Positions 1 through 5,642 of a stretch of 5,876 nucleotides of DNA are shown here, piece after piece. Numbering within the stretch: the first letter of the stretch is position 1; each line of letters begins with the position of its first letter. This stretch comes from Spirochaetia bacterium (GTDB lineage: Bacteria; Spirochaetota; Leptospiria; Leptospirales; Leptonemataceae), in assembly GCA_029880625.1 (NCBI GenBank), contig JAOUOA010000208.1:1-5876 (forward strand), read 5' to 3'. The translations under genes were made by a program, and so were the position numbers. The notes under the pieces are model-generated. The model had not been told where the DNA came from and made no database searches. It was given only the letters and a program-made list of their open reading frames with translations.

Positions 1-1050
1 ATGAAATACATCGGAAAGAGTCAGTCCTTCTCCGCCGTCTTTAATTTCCGGCATTTCAGAATATTTTGTATCGATTTTATAGCCTGCACGATGAATCATG
101 CAAACAGTCTCGTATGCATCGTCGCCCTTCACATTAAGATATCCTGAAACAAAAAGAGAATTTGCAGCGCGCAGACCGTCCTGCTGCTTATCTTTCAGGT
201 AATATTCTCTACCTGCAGCCATCCGGATTTCCGATGAAGGATTCACAAGGCGAAAAAGAGAAAGAATCCGAAGGCATTTTTCAGGGGTAAGGAAATTCAT
301 ATTTTTCACAGCATGGCCCGGAACGGGAATAAAGAAATTCACCGGTATGGATGCAGAACCGAGTTTTTTGAGCTGGAATGCCATACGGACCAGGTCTTCA
401 TCGCTTTCGCCCATACCGGCAATCACACCGCTGCAGAGCCCCACCCCGTTCTGTGACATATTCTGAAGAGTTCGGATACGGTCCTGAAAATCATGGCTTG
501 TACAGATTTCACCGTAATGGTTTTCGGAAGAATTGATATTATGATTGTAGCGGTTCAATCCTGCTTCGGCCAGGAGTTTTGCATGGTCCGGATCTGTAAG
601 AAGTCCTGCCGAAAGACAGATTTCCATAGGATAGAGGGATTTAATTTTTTGAATGAGATCCGCATACTGATGAATATGCTTTTCACCGGGGCCTCTGCCG
701 GATGTAACAAGACAGTAACGAAAAGCGCCGGATTTATAGGCAGACTCCGCTTCTTTAAGAATTTCATCTTCGGATTTTGTATAGTATTTAATGATTTCGT
801 TTTCTCCTGCACCTTTCCTTTGAGCGCAGTAACCGCAGTCTTCCTGACAGTATCCATTTTTAATGTTATTGATGACATGGATCTGAACATAATTTTCAAA
901 ATATTTTTTTCGAAAATATTCTGCAGTATTTAAAACTTCATCCAGAGGCACTTCAGATGAAAGAAGCAAACGAGCATCTTCTTCGCTGAAGCTTTCCTTC
1001 ATAAATTTTTCCAGAAATTTTTTCTCTGAGATTTCAGAGGAGGAACTCAT
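1..1050 (-). CDS. bioB: Biotin synthase BioB (3' end cut by window edge)
   Basis: Radical-SAM enzyme that inserts sulfur into dethiobiotin, the last step of biotin synthesis, in the cytoplasm. The window holds 350 codons without a stop; E. coli BioB is 346 residues, so only a short C-terminal tail should be missing. All expected cluster ligands are visible: the CxxxCxxC radical-SAM motif (Cys68, Cys72, Cys75) for the 4Fe-4S cluster, and Cys113, Cys145, Cys206 and Arg276 (in RMAAGRE), which match the 2Fe-2S ligands of E. coli BioB (Cys97, Cys128, Cys188, Arg260). The YNHN block (168-171) and GMGE (212-215) are also typical. The ATG at 1050 is chosen because an in-frame TAA lies 12 to 10 bases upstream of it; no good ribosome binding site is visible, so Met17 remains an alternative. 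The gene is divergent from marR. It is separated from bioA, on the same strand, by marR-doxX. The family call is very secure; the activity is inferred from intact ligands. Confidence 0.97.
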   Translation of the reverse strand, partial: MSSSSEISEKKFLEKFMKESFSEEDARLLLSSEVPLDEVLNTAEYFRKKYFENYVQIHVINNIKNGYCQEDCGYCAQRKGAGENEIIKYYTKSEDEILKEAESAYKSGAFRYCLVTSGRGPGEKHIHQYADLIQKIKSLYPMEICLSAGLLTDPDHAKLLAEAGLNRYNHNINSSENHYGEICTSHDFQDRIRTLQNMSQNGVGLCSGVIAGMGESDEDLVRMAFQLKKLGSASIPVNFFIPVPGHAVKNMNFLTPEKCLRILSLFRLVNPSSEIRMAAGREYYLKDKQQDGLRAANSLFVSGYLNVKGDDAYETVCMIHRAGYKIDTKYSEMPEIKDGGEGLTLSDVFH

Positions 1051-1069
1051 AAGCCAGAATTAAATTCCG

Positions 1070-1087
1070 AACTTGCCGAATCAAGTT
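1070..1087. promoter_or_regulatory. Dyad AACTTG-N6-CAAGTT in the bioB leader
   Basis: A perfect 6-bp inverted repeat with a 6-bp spacer, 19 bases upstream of the bioB start codon. In DNA it could be an operator; in the bioB mRNA it could form a small hairpin beside the start region. Six-bp arms with a free spacer can arise by chance, so the role is inferred from position only. Confidence 0.3.
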
Positions 1088-1142
1088 AAATTTCATCGAT
1101 ATCCACGATCGCATTACCGAAAAAAATATTTACCCTATGAAG

Positions 1143-1163
1143 AAATAGTCCTATTTAATCATA
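1143..1163 (-). promoter_or_regulatory. Possible bioB promoter -10 with operator-like palindrome
   Basis: Read on the minus strand, TATGAT (1163-1158) matches five of six bases of a sigma-70 -10 box. Immediately downstream, where transcription would begin, lies the palindrome AAATAG-TC-CTATTT (1143-1156). A repressor bound there would block initiation. No convincing -35 box is found 16 to 18 bp upstream, so the promoter call is weak. It would give bioB a leader of about 100 bases. Confidence 0.3.
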
Positions 1164-1252
1164 AACGCTGCTGGCAGTTAGTTTCATCACATGTTTCGAA
1201 CTTCCGAAAGATGCTGCGCCGCACAACCAAAGGTGCTGATTGATCAAGGAAT

Positions 1253-1292
1253 TTGACGCAGAGCATCATTTGCTTTAAATATACACTTTAAA
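1253..1292 (+). promoter_or_regulatory. Likely marR-doxX promoter and overlapping operator
   Basis: TTGACG (1253-1258) is a five-of-six -35 box. TTAAAT (1275-1280) is a four-of-six -10 box at 16 bp spacing; TAAATA (1276-1281) at 17 bp is an alternative. The repeat TTTAAA-N7-TTTAAA (1274-1279 and 1287-1292) covers the -10 and the expected start point. MarR proteins commonly bind dyads of this size and repress their own operon, so this is the best candidate operator. It gives a leader of about 49 bases before the marR start. Confidence 0.5.
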
Positions 1293-1335
1293 AAATTTCC
1301 TTTCCGTTCCGATCATTTAATGTTAAAGTATTCCT

Positions 1336-1806
1336 ATGGGAATGAAAGTTCACGGCACATCTGCGGAAATTCAGGCACTGAAAACATTTGTTAAACTGAT
1401 GCGTGCCTATAATTCTGTTCTTGCAGCCCTGCGAATCCGCCTTGACAGACTGAATCTGCCCATCAGCCAGTTTGCGGTTCTGGAAGCTCTTTACAATCTG
1501 GGCCCCATGAATCAGAAAGATCTCAGCACAAAACTTCTCAAAAGCGAAGGCAATATGACTACTGTTGTAAACAACCTTGTTGAGAAACAATATATATCCC
1601 GAAACCGCTCCCGGGACGACAGAAGAGAAATCATCATCAGCCTTACGTCAACAGGCCGCACTTTTATTCATAAAATTTTTCCGGACCATGTAAAAGACAT
1701 CGCCAGGGTAATGTCAATTTTGTCCCCCGGAGAAATAAAGCAGCTTGAAGTTCTGCTGCGAAAACTCGGACTGGGAATCCAGCATGGACTTTTAGAAAGT
1801 CATTGA
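1336..1806 (+). CDS. MarR-family transcriptional repressor, MhqR-like
   Basis: A 156-residue winged-helix DNA-binding protein, of usual MarR length. The N-terminal helix (about 12-38) and C-terminal helices (about 113-150) would form the dimer interface. The DNA-binding domain runs about 40-106: a helix-turn-helix with KDLSTKLLKSEGNMTTVVNN (61-80), then the wing with the family signature RSRDDRREIIISLTSTG (91-107). Several blocks (FVKLMRAYNSV, FAVLEALYNLG, a late IFPDHVKDI) recall B. subtilis MhqR, which represses quinone-detoxification genes including a DoxX-like protein; this comparison is from memory. The protein has no cysteine at all, so it cannot sense oxidants by the thiol chemistry of OhrR. 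The ATG at 1336 is the first after an in-frame TAA; the binding site before it is weak, and Met3 is an alternative. It probably regulates itself and doxX, whose start lies 25 bp after its stop. Confidence 0.9.
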   Translation: MGMKVHGTSAEIQALKTFVKLMRAYNSVLAALRIRLDRLNLPISQFAVLEALYNLGPMNQKDLSTKLLKSEGNMTTVVNNLVEKQYISRNRSRDDRREIIISLTSTGRTFIHKIFPDHVKDIARVMSILSPGEIKQLEVLLRKLGLGIQHGLLESH

Positions 1807-1819
1807 TCAGTATTTTTAT

Positions 1820-1824
1820 GGAGG
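1820..1824 (+). promoter_or_regulatory. Ribosome binding site of doxX
   Basis: GGAGG lies 7 bases before the ATG at 1832, a near-ideal Shine-Dalgarno. It sits in the 25-bp gap after marR, so doxX should be translated strongly from the shared transcript, whereas marR itself has a poor site. That fits a little repressor and much effector. Confidence 0.75.
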
Positions 1825-1831
1825 TAAGGAT

Positions 1832-2218
1832 ATGGATAATTTAATCAGAACACTTTCCGGTTTAACTGGAAAAATTCTCTACTCAGCTCCGTTGATTATT
1901 TTCGGACTGTTTCACTTCCTGAATGCGAAAGGGATGGCCGGCATGGTTCCTCTTCCATTCGGAATTTTCTGGGTTTACATTACCGGGGTAGCGCTTGTTG
2001 TCGGCGGGCTTGTGATTATTACGGACTATAAGCGACTGGGGCCTATGGCTGCATTTCTGACAGGCGTAATGATTGCAATTTTTGCAGTCACGATTCATCT
2101 TCCGGCTGTCCTTGCAGCGGTTGATGAAGGAGCAAGAGTCCCTCATCTTGTGAGTTTTCTCAAAGATGTTGCAATCGCAGGCGCGGCTCTCATTACAGCC
2201 GGATCCTACAGGCACTGA
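1832..2218 (+). CDS. DoxX-family membrane protein
   Basis: A 128-residue integral membrane protein with four predicted helices at about 13-31, 43-65, 70-93 and 106-124, the standard DoxX layout. The first helix ends in the GLFHF segment (25-29), followed by an MVPLPFGIFWVYITG stretch (38-52), both typical of the family, in which a P-x-P loop leads into the second helix. The biochemical role of most DoxX proteins is unknown. Members are linked to oxidative, thiol or quinone stress; one was described with an archaeal thiosulfate:quinone oxidoreductase, and B. subtilis has one under MhqR control. Here it follows a MhqR-like repressor by 25 bp with a strong ribosome binding site, so a stress-induced role at the inner membrane is a reasonable inference. 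It is not an enzyme that can be named from sequence. Confidence 0.88.
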   Translation: MDNLIRTLSGLTGKILYSAPLIIFGLFHFLNAKGMAGMVPLPFGIFWVYITGVALVVGGLVIITDYKRLGPMAAFLTGVMIAIFAVTIHLPAVLAAVDEGARVPHLVSFLKDVAIAGAALITAGSYRH

Positions 2219-2224
2219 AAAACA

Positions 2225-2256
2225 TGCAGCCGGAGAGGTTTTCATCTTCGGCTGTA
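2225..2256 (-). terminator. Hairpin terminator at the doxX/bioA convergent junction
   Basis: A stem of about 12 bp, including two G-T pairs, with arms at 2225-2236 and 2245-2256 and an 8-base loop. Its core is CAGCCGGAGA paired with TCTTCGGCTG. Read leftward from bioA, the stem is followed after two bases by TTTTT, giving a good rho-independent terminator about 46 bases past the bioA stop. Read rightward from doxX, it is followed by TAAAAATTT, a poor T tract, so termination in that direction is less certain. It occupies most of the 84-bp gap between the two stop codons. Confidence 0.75.
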
Positions 2257-2302
2257 AAAATTTCAGATTCGTGCTTAAACATGCAGGAATGGACATTCAG
2301 AT

Positions 2303-3631
2303 CTACAGTAAAAGTTCCGATGCCGTATTTTCCAGGCAGCGATAGATCTGTTCCAGTTCTTCATCAGATATCATGTAGGCGGGAGTCATATAAACAACAG
2401 GACCCAGAGTTCGCAGGAGTATGCCGTTTTTTACGGCAATTTTTTGAAATTCCCATCCAAATTCGCCTGTATATTCCTGATCCAGATTAAACTCAACAAT
2501 TCCAACTGAACCTGTATATCGGACTTCCTTGATTTTTTCAGAAAGCTTTCCATTCCTGAGATCCGTCAGACGGTTCTTATGAAATTGTTCAATTCTTTTC
2601 ACATCGTCAAGACGATTCTCGGTTTTCATGATATCAAGACTTTCAAGAGAAGCTGCGCAGCCAAGTGCGCTTCCTGTCATGGAATGTCCGTGAAACAGAG
2701 TATGGCGCCGATCGTCACTGTTGAAACCCTGAAAAATTTTTTCTGTGGCAAGCGTTGCCGCAAATGGAAGATACCCTCCGGACAGGCCTTTACTGAGAGC
2801 CATCAGATCAGGCCATATTCCAGCCTTTTCGCATGCAAACATGGTTCCTGTACGTCCAATTCCAGTGAACACTTCATCTGCAATTAAAAACACATCATGC
2901 TGATCGCATAATTTTCTTGCATGACGCAGATAAGATTCTGGATAAATGTTCATTCCCCCTGCGCCCTGGAGGACAGGCTCAAGAATAAATCCACACAGAT
3001 TTTTTCCATGTTCAGAAAAAATTTGCTCGAGTTTTTTTAGATACGGATCAATTAACACTTCACATTCAATAGTATCCTGCTTTTCAAAAGGGATTTCCGG
3101 AAATTCTGCATAACGGCAGGGGAATAAAAGAGGCGAAAAAGCCTCATGAAATACAGAACGGGCTCCTACCGACATGGCGCCGATGGTATCGCCGTGATAA
3201 CCTCCGCCGAGAGCCAGGAATTCTTTTTTTTCTGTTCTTCCTGCGTTCACATTGTACTGGTATGCCATTTTAAGAGCAATTTCCACAGCTGTCGAACCAT
3301 TGTCAGAAAAAAAGACCCTGGGAAGATTATGCGAAGTAAGCTCAGAAAGTTTTTCTGAAAGTTCCAGAGCTTTATCATGAGCAAATCCTGCATAAATAAC
3401 ATGCTCTATCTTACCCAGCTGATCTGCAATCGCACGGTTCATCCTTGCATTACTATGACCGTGGATGTTTACCCACCAGGAGCCGACTGCATCAATGATC
3501 TCCGTTCCATCGGATGTATACAAATAAATTCCTTCACCGCGCTCAATAACAGGCGGTTCTGATGCCAGTTTCATTTGCGTAAAAGGCTGCCAGGCATGTT
3601 GCCAGTATTGATGCATCCGATCATTTTTCAT
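2303..3631 (-). CDS. bioA: Adenosylmethionine-8-amino-7-oxononanoate (DAPA) aminotransferase BioA
   Basis: PLP enzyme of class III that transfers an amino group, usually from S-adenosylmethionine, to KAPA to give 7,8-diaminopelargonate, the third-from-last step of biotin synthesis. It has 442 residues; E. coli BioA has 429. Visible landmarks, in order: HAWQPFTQM (12-20) and SWWVNIHGH (51-59), both hallmarks of BioA rather than other class III aminotransferases; SDNGSTAVE (109-117), the phosphate-binding turn; YHGDT (145-149); ADEVFTGIGRTG (251-262) with Asp252 for the PLP nitrogen; the Schiff-base Lys281 in SKGLSGG; HGHSMTG (314-320); and Arg407 before the conserved MTPAY, the expected substrate-carboxylate site. 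Whether SAM or lysine is the amino donor cannot be read from sequence. The ATG at 3631 has no strong ribosome binding site; Met6 is an alternative. It starts 25 bp after the porin stop, so it is probably transcribed with it. No bioD or bioF is adjacent. Confidence 0.97.
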   Translation of the reverse strand: MKNDRMHQYWQHAWQPFTQMKLASEPPVIERGEGIYLYTSDGTEIIDAVGSWWVNIHGHSNARMNRAIADQLGKIEHVIYAGFAHDKALELSEKLSELTSHNLPRVFFSDNGSTAVEIALKMAYQYNVNAGRTEKKEFLALGGGYHGDTIGAMSVGARSVFHEAFSPLLFPCRYAEFPEIPFEKQDTIECEVLIDPYLKKLEQIFSEHGKNLCGFILEPVLQGAGGMNIYPESYLRHARKLCDQHDVFLIADEVFTGIGRTGTMFACEKAGIWPDLMALSKGLSGGYLPFAATLATEKIFQGFNSDDRRHTLFHGHSMTGSALGCAASLESLDIMKTENRLDDVKRIEQFHKNRLTDLRNGKLSEKIKEVRYTGSVGIVEFNLDQEYTGEFGWEFQKIAVKNGILLRTLGPVVYMTPAYMISDEELEQIYRCLENTASELLL

Positions 3632-3656
3632 ACAGCACTGCCGTTTTCTTTCGCCC

Positions 3657-4598
3657 TTATTTTGTCAGAGAATATTTATAACCGAATTTAAATATGGTTC
3701 CAGAGAGATTCTGCGGATAAACTGCAAACGGAGCAACAGCGCTGATCCCCGCCGTACTCTCCATTCGATCCGTAGCCTGGCCCCCTGCAATCTTGTGATC
3801 AATTTCAAAAAATGTTTTATTTCCGGACTTCAGATTGATTTCAATTCCAATGACAGCATTAAAACCCATGCCTTTTTTATTAAATTTTAAATGTTCTTTA
3901 TAAACAGATCCGCCTTTAACATTTCCTCCAGCATCATACACAGTACTCAATCCCAGTCCCAATCCAAGACCATAGGTTGGAATATCGCCAAGGTTGGTTC
4001 CTTCAAGGTTCCAGCCCCCGGAAAAATAATTGATTCCGCCTCCAGCATATACGGAAGAGTGATTCATTTTTGCTTTAAAACCAACATACAGAGGAATAAA
4101 CAAGGACTTATAATCCCACTTTGATTCATACCATTGAAAACCTATAATGGATGACGAAGTGTATCCTCCCATAATTTTTACTGTATAATCAATCCCGCCG
4201 CGGAAAAAGAAACTTCCTTTCACATATTCATAAAAACCGCTGAGAACAAGGCCTGTCATGGGTCCTTTCGCTTCAGTTTTAAAAATACCCGCTGTGGATT
4301 TTTCCAGAGCTTTAAGTTTATTATCAGGAACGACAATTTCCTGAAAATAACCTGGAATTTCCCGCTGGCATTGAACATCAGGACAGCCGCCAGAGACACT
4401 ATGCCCCTGAAGTGTGGGAACCCCCACAATAGAATTTACCCCATCGACACTGGTCGACTCGCCGAGACTTGCCAGATCAAAATGGAGTCCTGCTCCAAAA
4501 CCGATATACTTTTCCTGCGAAGCAAGCGATGAAAAACCTGGCAGCATTATAATGCAGGCTGTTATTAGTTTTAATTTGCCTTTATAAAAAGATTTCAT
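3657..4598 (-). CDS. ompL1: OmpL1-like outer-membrane porin
   Basis: A 313-residue beta-barrel protein similar over most of its length to Leptospira OmpL1 (320 residues), a surface-exposed porin also reported to bind host matrix proteins and plasminogen. Matching blocks include IGFGAGLHFDLASLG (32-46), VPDNKLKALEKSTAG (90-104), VYAGGGINYFSGGWNLEG (183-200), EHLKF (235-239) and the final strand FKFGYKYSL (303-311). The Met at 4598 is chosen over an upstream ATG at 4631 because GGGAGGG precedes it by 4 bases and it begins a proper signal peptide: lysine-rich start, hydrophobic core about 11-22, and likely cleavage after SLA (24-26). Cys72 and Cys77 sit in the first large loop, where OmpL1 also has a cysteine pair, suggesting a disulfide. 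The segment GLGLGLGL (210-217) is unusually repetitive. It follows the PilZ gene by 67 bp and precedes bioA by 25 bp. Family call is strong; orthology and host-binding roles are unproven. Confidence 0.88.
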   Translation of the reverse strand: MKSFYKGKLKLITACIIMLPGFSSLASQEKYIGFGAGLHFDLASLGESTSVDGVNSIVGVPTLQGHSVSGGCPDVQCQREIPGYFQEIVVPDNKLKALEKSTAGIFKTEAKGPMTGLVLSGFYEYVKGSFFFRGGIDYTVKIMGGYTSSSIIGFQWYESKWDYKSLFIPLYVGFKAKMNHSSVYAGGGINYFSGGWNLEGTNLGDIPTYGLGLGLGLSTVYDAGGNVKGGSVYKEHLKFNKKGMGFNAVIGIEINLKSGNKTFFEIDHKIAGGQATDRMESTAGISAVAPFAVYPQNLSGTIFKFGYKYSLTK

Positions 4599-4602
4599 AA
4601 AT

Positions 4603-4609
4603 CCCTCCC
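4603..4609 (-). promoter_or_regulatory. Ribosome binding site that fixes the porin start
   Basis: GGGAGGG on the minus strand ends 4 bases before the ATG at 4598. It supports that start and makes the ATG at 4631, which would add 11 charged residues before the signal peptide, unlikely. The 67-bp gap upstream has no convincing -35/-10 pair (a lone TTGTCA occurs near its start), so the porin may be read from a promoter before the PilZ gene. Confidence 0.8.
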
Positions 4610-4665
4610 TATCAATAAAATATTTATCCACACATTTCTGTAATTAAAGTCATTCCTGACAAAAT

Positions 4666-5361
4666 TCATGCAACTCCGATAAGAAGTTCACGAAGTGATT
4701 TTTCTGTTAAACCTTCAAGATTGATAAACGAAATTCCAATCTCTCCAGATGGAGAAATACGTGCAATTTTTCCTTGAAGATTAAATATTTTTTTTCGAAT
4801 TTGAAAGCGAATGCTGACAGGCATCTGAACCCCAAGAGGGCATCCTGCCCATGAAACAGCACAGCCTCCTGGGCTTAAATTTATACACCTGCACAATTTA
4901 CCGTTGACAGAAATATCTGTCGCAATACTGTATCGTTCAGTATTCCTCCATCCACGAAAACCACTCTTAAAAAATGCATCTTTAATTTCTCTGCGTAAAA
5001 AGTATGTAAAAATAAACATAGAAAAAAGAGCCTGAAACAGAGCTGCTACGTTATAATCTGAGGGAATCATGATTGAAACATAGCTGTTTATAGAAATAGA
5101 AAATATTGAATAAATCACGATCAGATACCAGCCCCATTTTTGAAGCATTACAACTCCCAGGATAATAAAAAGAGGGGGGATTATGAAGGACCATTCAAGG
5201 TAGGAAAAAGAAAAAATAACTTCTTTATAGTTCTGAAATTGAATTTCATTTCTCTGACAGGCCAGATAATAATTCAGAGGAATGACAGCTATCATATACA
5301 CGTAAATAATAGAAAAAAAGAAAGGCTTTTTGATCGATTTTTTTTTATTTCGGTTTGACAC
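4666..5361 (-). CDS. Membrane-anchored PilZ-domain protein
   Basis: A 231-residue protein with two parts. Residues 14-122 hold four predicted membrane helices (about 14-34, 54-73, 77-99, 106-122) after a lysine-rich N-terminus. Residues about 135-228 form a cytoplasmic PilZ domain. It has both cyclic-di-GMP binding motifs: RNTER (139-143, RxxxR) and NLSPGG (161-166, [D/N]xSxxG), followed by the usual PilZ strands ending in GEIGISFINLEGLTEKSLRELL. The spacing between the two motifs (17 residues) is on the short side. The likely role is a membrane sensor or effector that responds to cyclic-di-GMP; its target is unknown. The start codon is GTG at 5361, the first possible after an in-frame TAA. 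It has no clear ribosome binding site, and an A9 tract lies 15 bases into the gene, so the true N-terminus is uncertain. It is divergent from the small gene at 5445 and upstream of the porin gene on the same strand. Confidence 0.85.
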   Translation of the reverse strand: MSNRNKKKSIKKPFFFSIIYVYMIAVIPLNYYLACQRNEIQFQNYKEVIFSFSYLEWSFIIPPLFIILGVVMLQKWGWYLIVIYSIFSISINSYVSIMIPSDYNVAALFQALFSMFIFTYFLRREIKDAFFKSGFRGWRNTERYSIATDISVNGKLCRCINLSPGGCAVSWAGCPLGVQMPVSIRFQIRKKIFNLQGKIARISPSGEIGISFINLEGLTEKSLRELLIGVA

Positions 5362-5444
5362 GGATTAAACATAGTTCTAAAGGATAAATAAAATTGCAAA
5401 ACTTTTTTTCTTTCTGAATCACAGAAAGCCGGAGAATCTGCAGC

Positions 5445-5642
5445 ATGAAAAAAGAATACGGCAGATGGGGAATTTTTCTAAGAGAAATGGAACAATATAT
5501 GAATGCTTCCTGTCTTGATGAAAGAGAAATCACACAATTAAAACAAATTTATACATTTGCAAATAAAAATGGTTTTACGGACCGCCTTCAGGACACTGAG
5601 GCCACCGCTATTATTAAAAAATGCAAGGAACTGGGATTCTGA
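5445..5642 (+). CDS. Small hypothetical protein (65 aa)
   Basis: I do not recognise a family. The product is a soluble, charged protein of 65 residues, rich in Lys and Glu, with likely helices at about 8-20, 23-41 and 48-62, no signal peptide and no membrane segment. Two cysteines (Cys23, Cys60) are far apart and form no metal motif. Support for a real gene: an ATG start with GGAG (5431-5434) 10 bases upstream, a balanced protein-like composition, and no better reading on either strand. It is divergent from the PilZ gene, leaving 83 bp between the two starts for both promoters. No terminator is seen after it. A perfect TTGACA (5355-5360) lies upstream, but no good -10 stands at the right distance. 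Confidence 0.55.
   Translation: MKKEYGRWGIFLREMEQYMNASCLDEREITQLKQIYTFANKNGFTDRLQDTEATAIIKKCKELGF

Larger units (their letters stand above)
1051..1335. promoter_or_regulatory. Divergent bioB / marR intergenic region
   Basis: This 285-bp stretch carries the control signals of both bioB (leftward) and marR (rightward). I see no gene in it. It contains several short inverted repeats: AACTTG-N6-CAAGTT (1070-1087), AAATAG-TC-CTATTT (1143-1156), TTTCG-N6-CGAAA (1194-1209), an 8-bp palindrome TTGATCAA (1240-1247), and TTTAAA-N7-TTTAAA (1274-1292). None matches the classical BirA operator (TTGTAAAC-type halves) or the BioR box TTATMKATAA as I remember them. Which of them bind protein cannot be told from sequence alone. 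Confidence 0.6.

Noticed and set aside
493..933. Open frame of 146 codons on the plus strand
   Set aside because: It lies fully inside bioB, whose protein shows all catalytic ligands. It has no ribosome binding site or recognisable domain, so it is a shadow.
1336..1806. MarR protein as an OhrR-type peroxide sensor
   Set aside because: OhrR needs a reactive cysteine near its N-terminus, and this protein has no cysteine.
1883..2296. Open frame of 137 codons on the minus strand opposite doxX
   Set aside because: Its product is rich in Cys, Asn and Lys with no domain, and it crosses the terminator hairpin. The doxX frame has a clear family match and a strong ribosome binding site.
4554..4565. 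Lipobox-like ITAC (residues 12-15) in the porin signal peptide
   Set aside because: The cysteine comes after only four or five hydrophobic residues and the hydrophobic core continues past it. A signal peptidase I site at SLA (24-26) fits better, as for OmpL1, which is not a lipoprotein.
4599..4631. Upstream ATG extension of the porin gene
   Set aside because: It would place 11 charged residues before the signal peptide and span the ribosome binding site GGGAGGG, which clearly serves the ATG at 4598.
5355..5390. Promoter from the perfect TTGACA at 5355-5360 toward the small gene
   Set aside because: At 16 to 18 bp downstream only CTAAAG, TAAAGG or AAAGGA is found, a poor -10. The hexamer also falls within the first codons of the PilZ gene.
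5345..5533. Open frame of 62 codons on the minus strand near the PilZ start
   Set aside because: It overlaps the small plus-strand gene, which has the better start signals, and also the PilZ start. No ribosome binding site or domain is visible.
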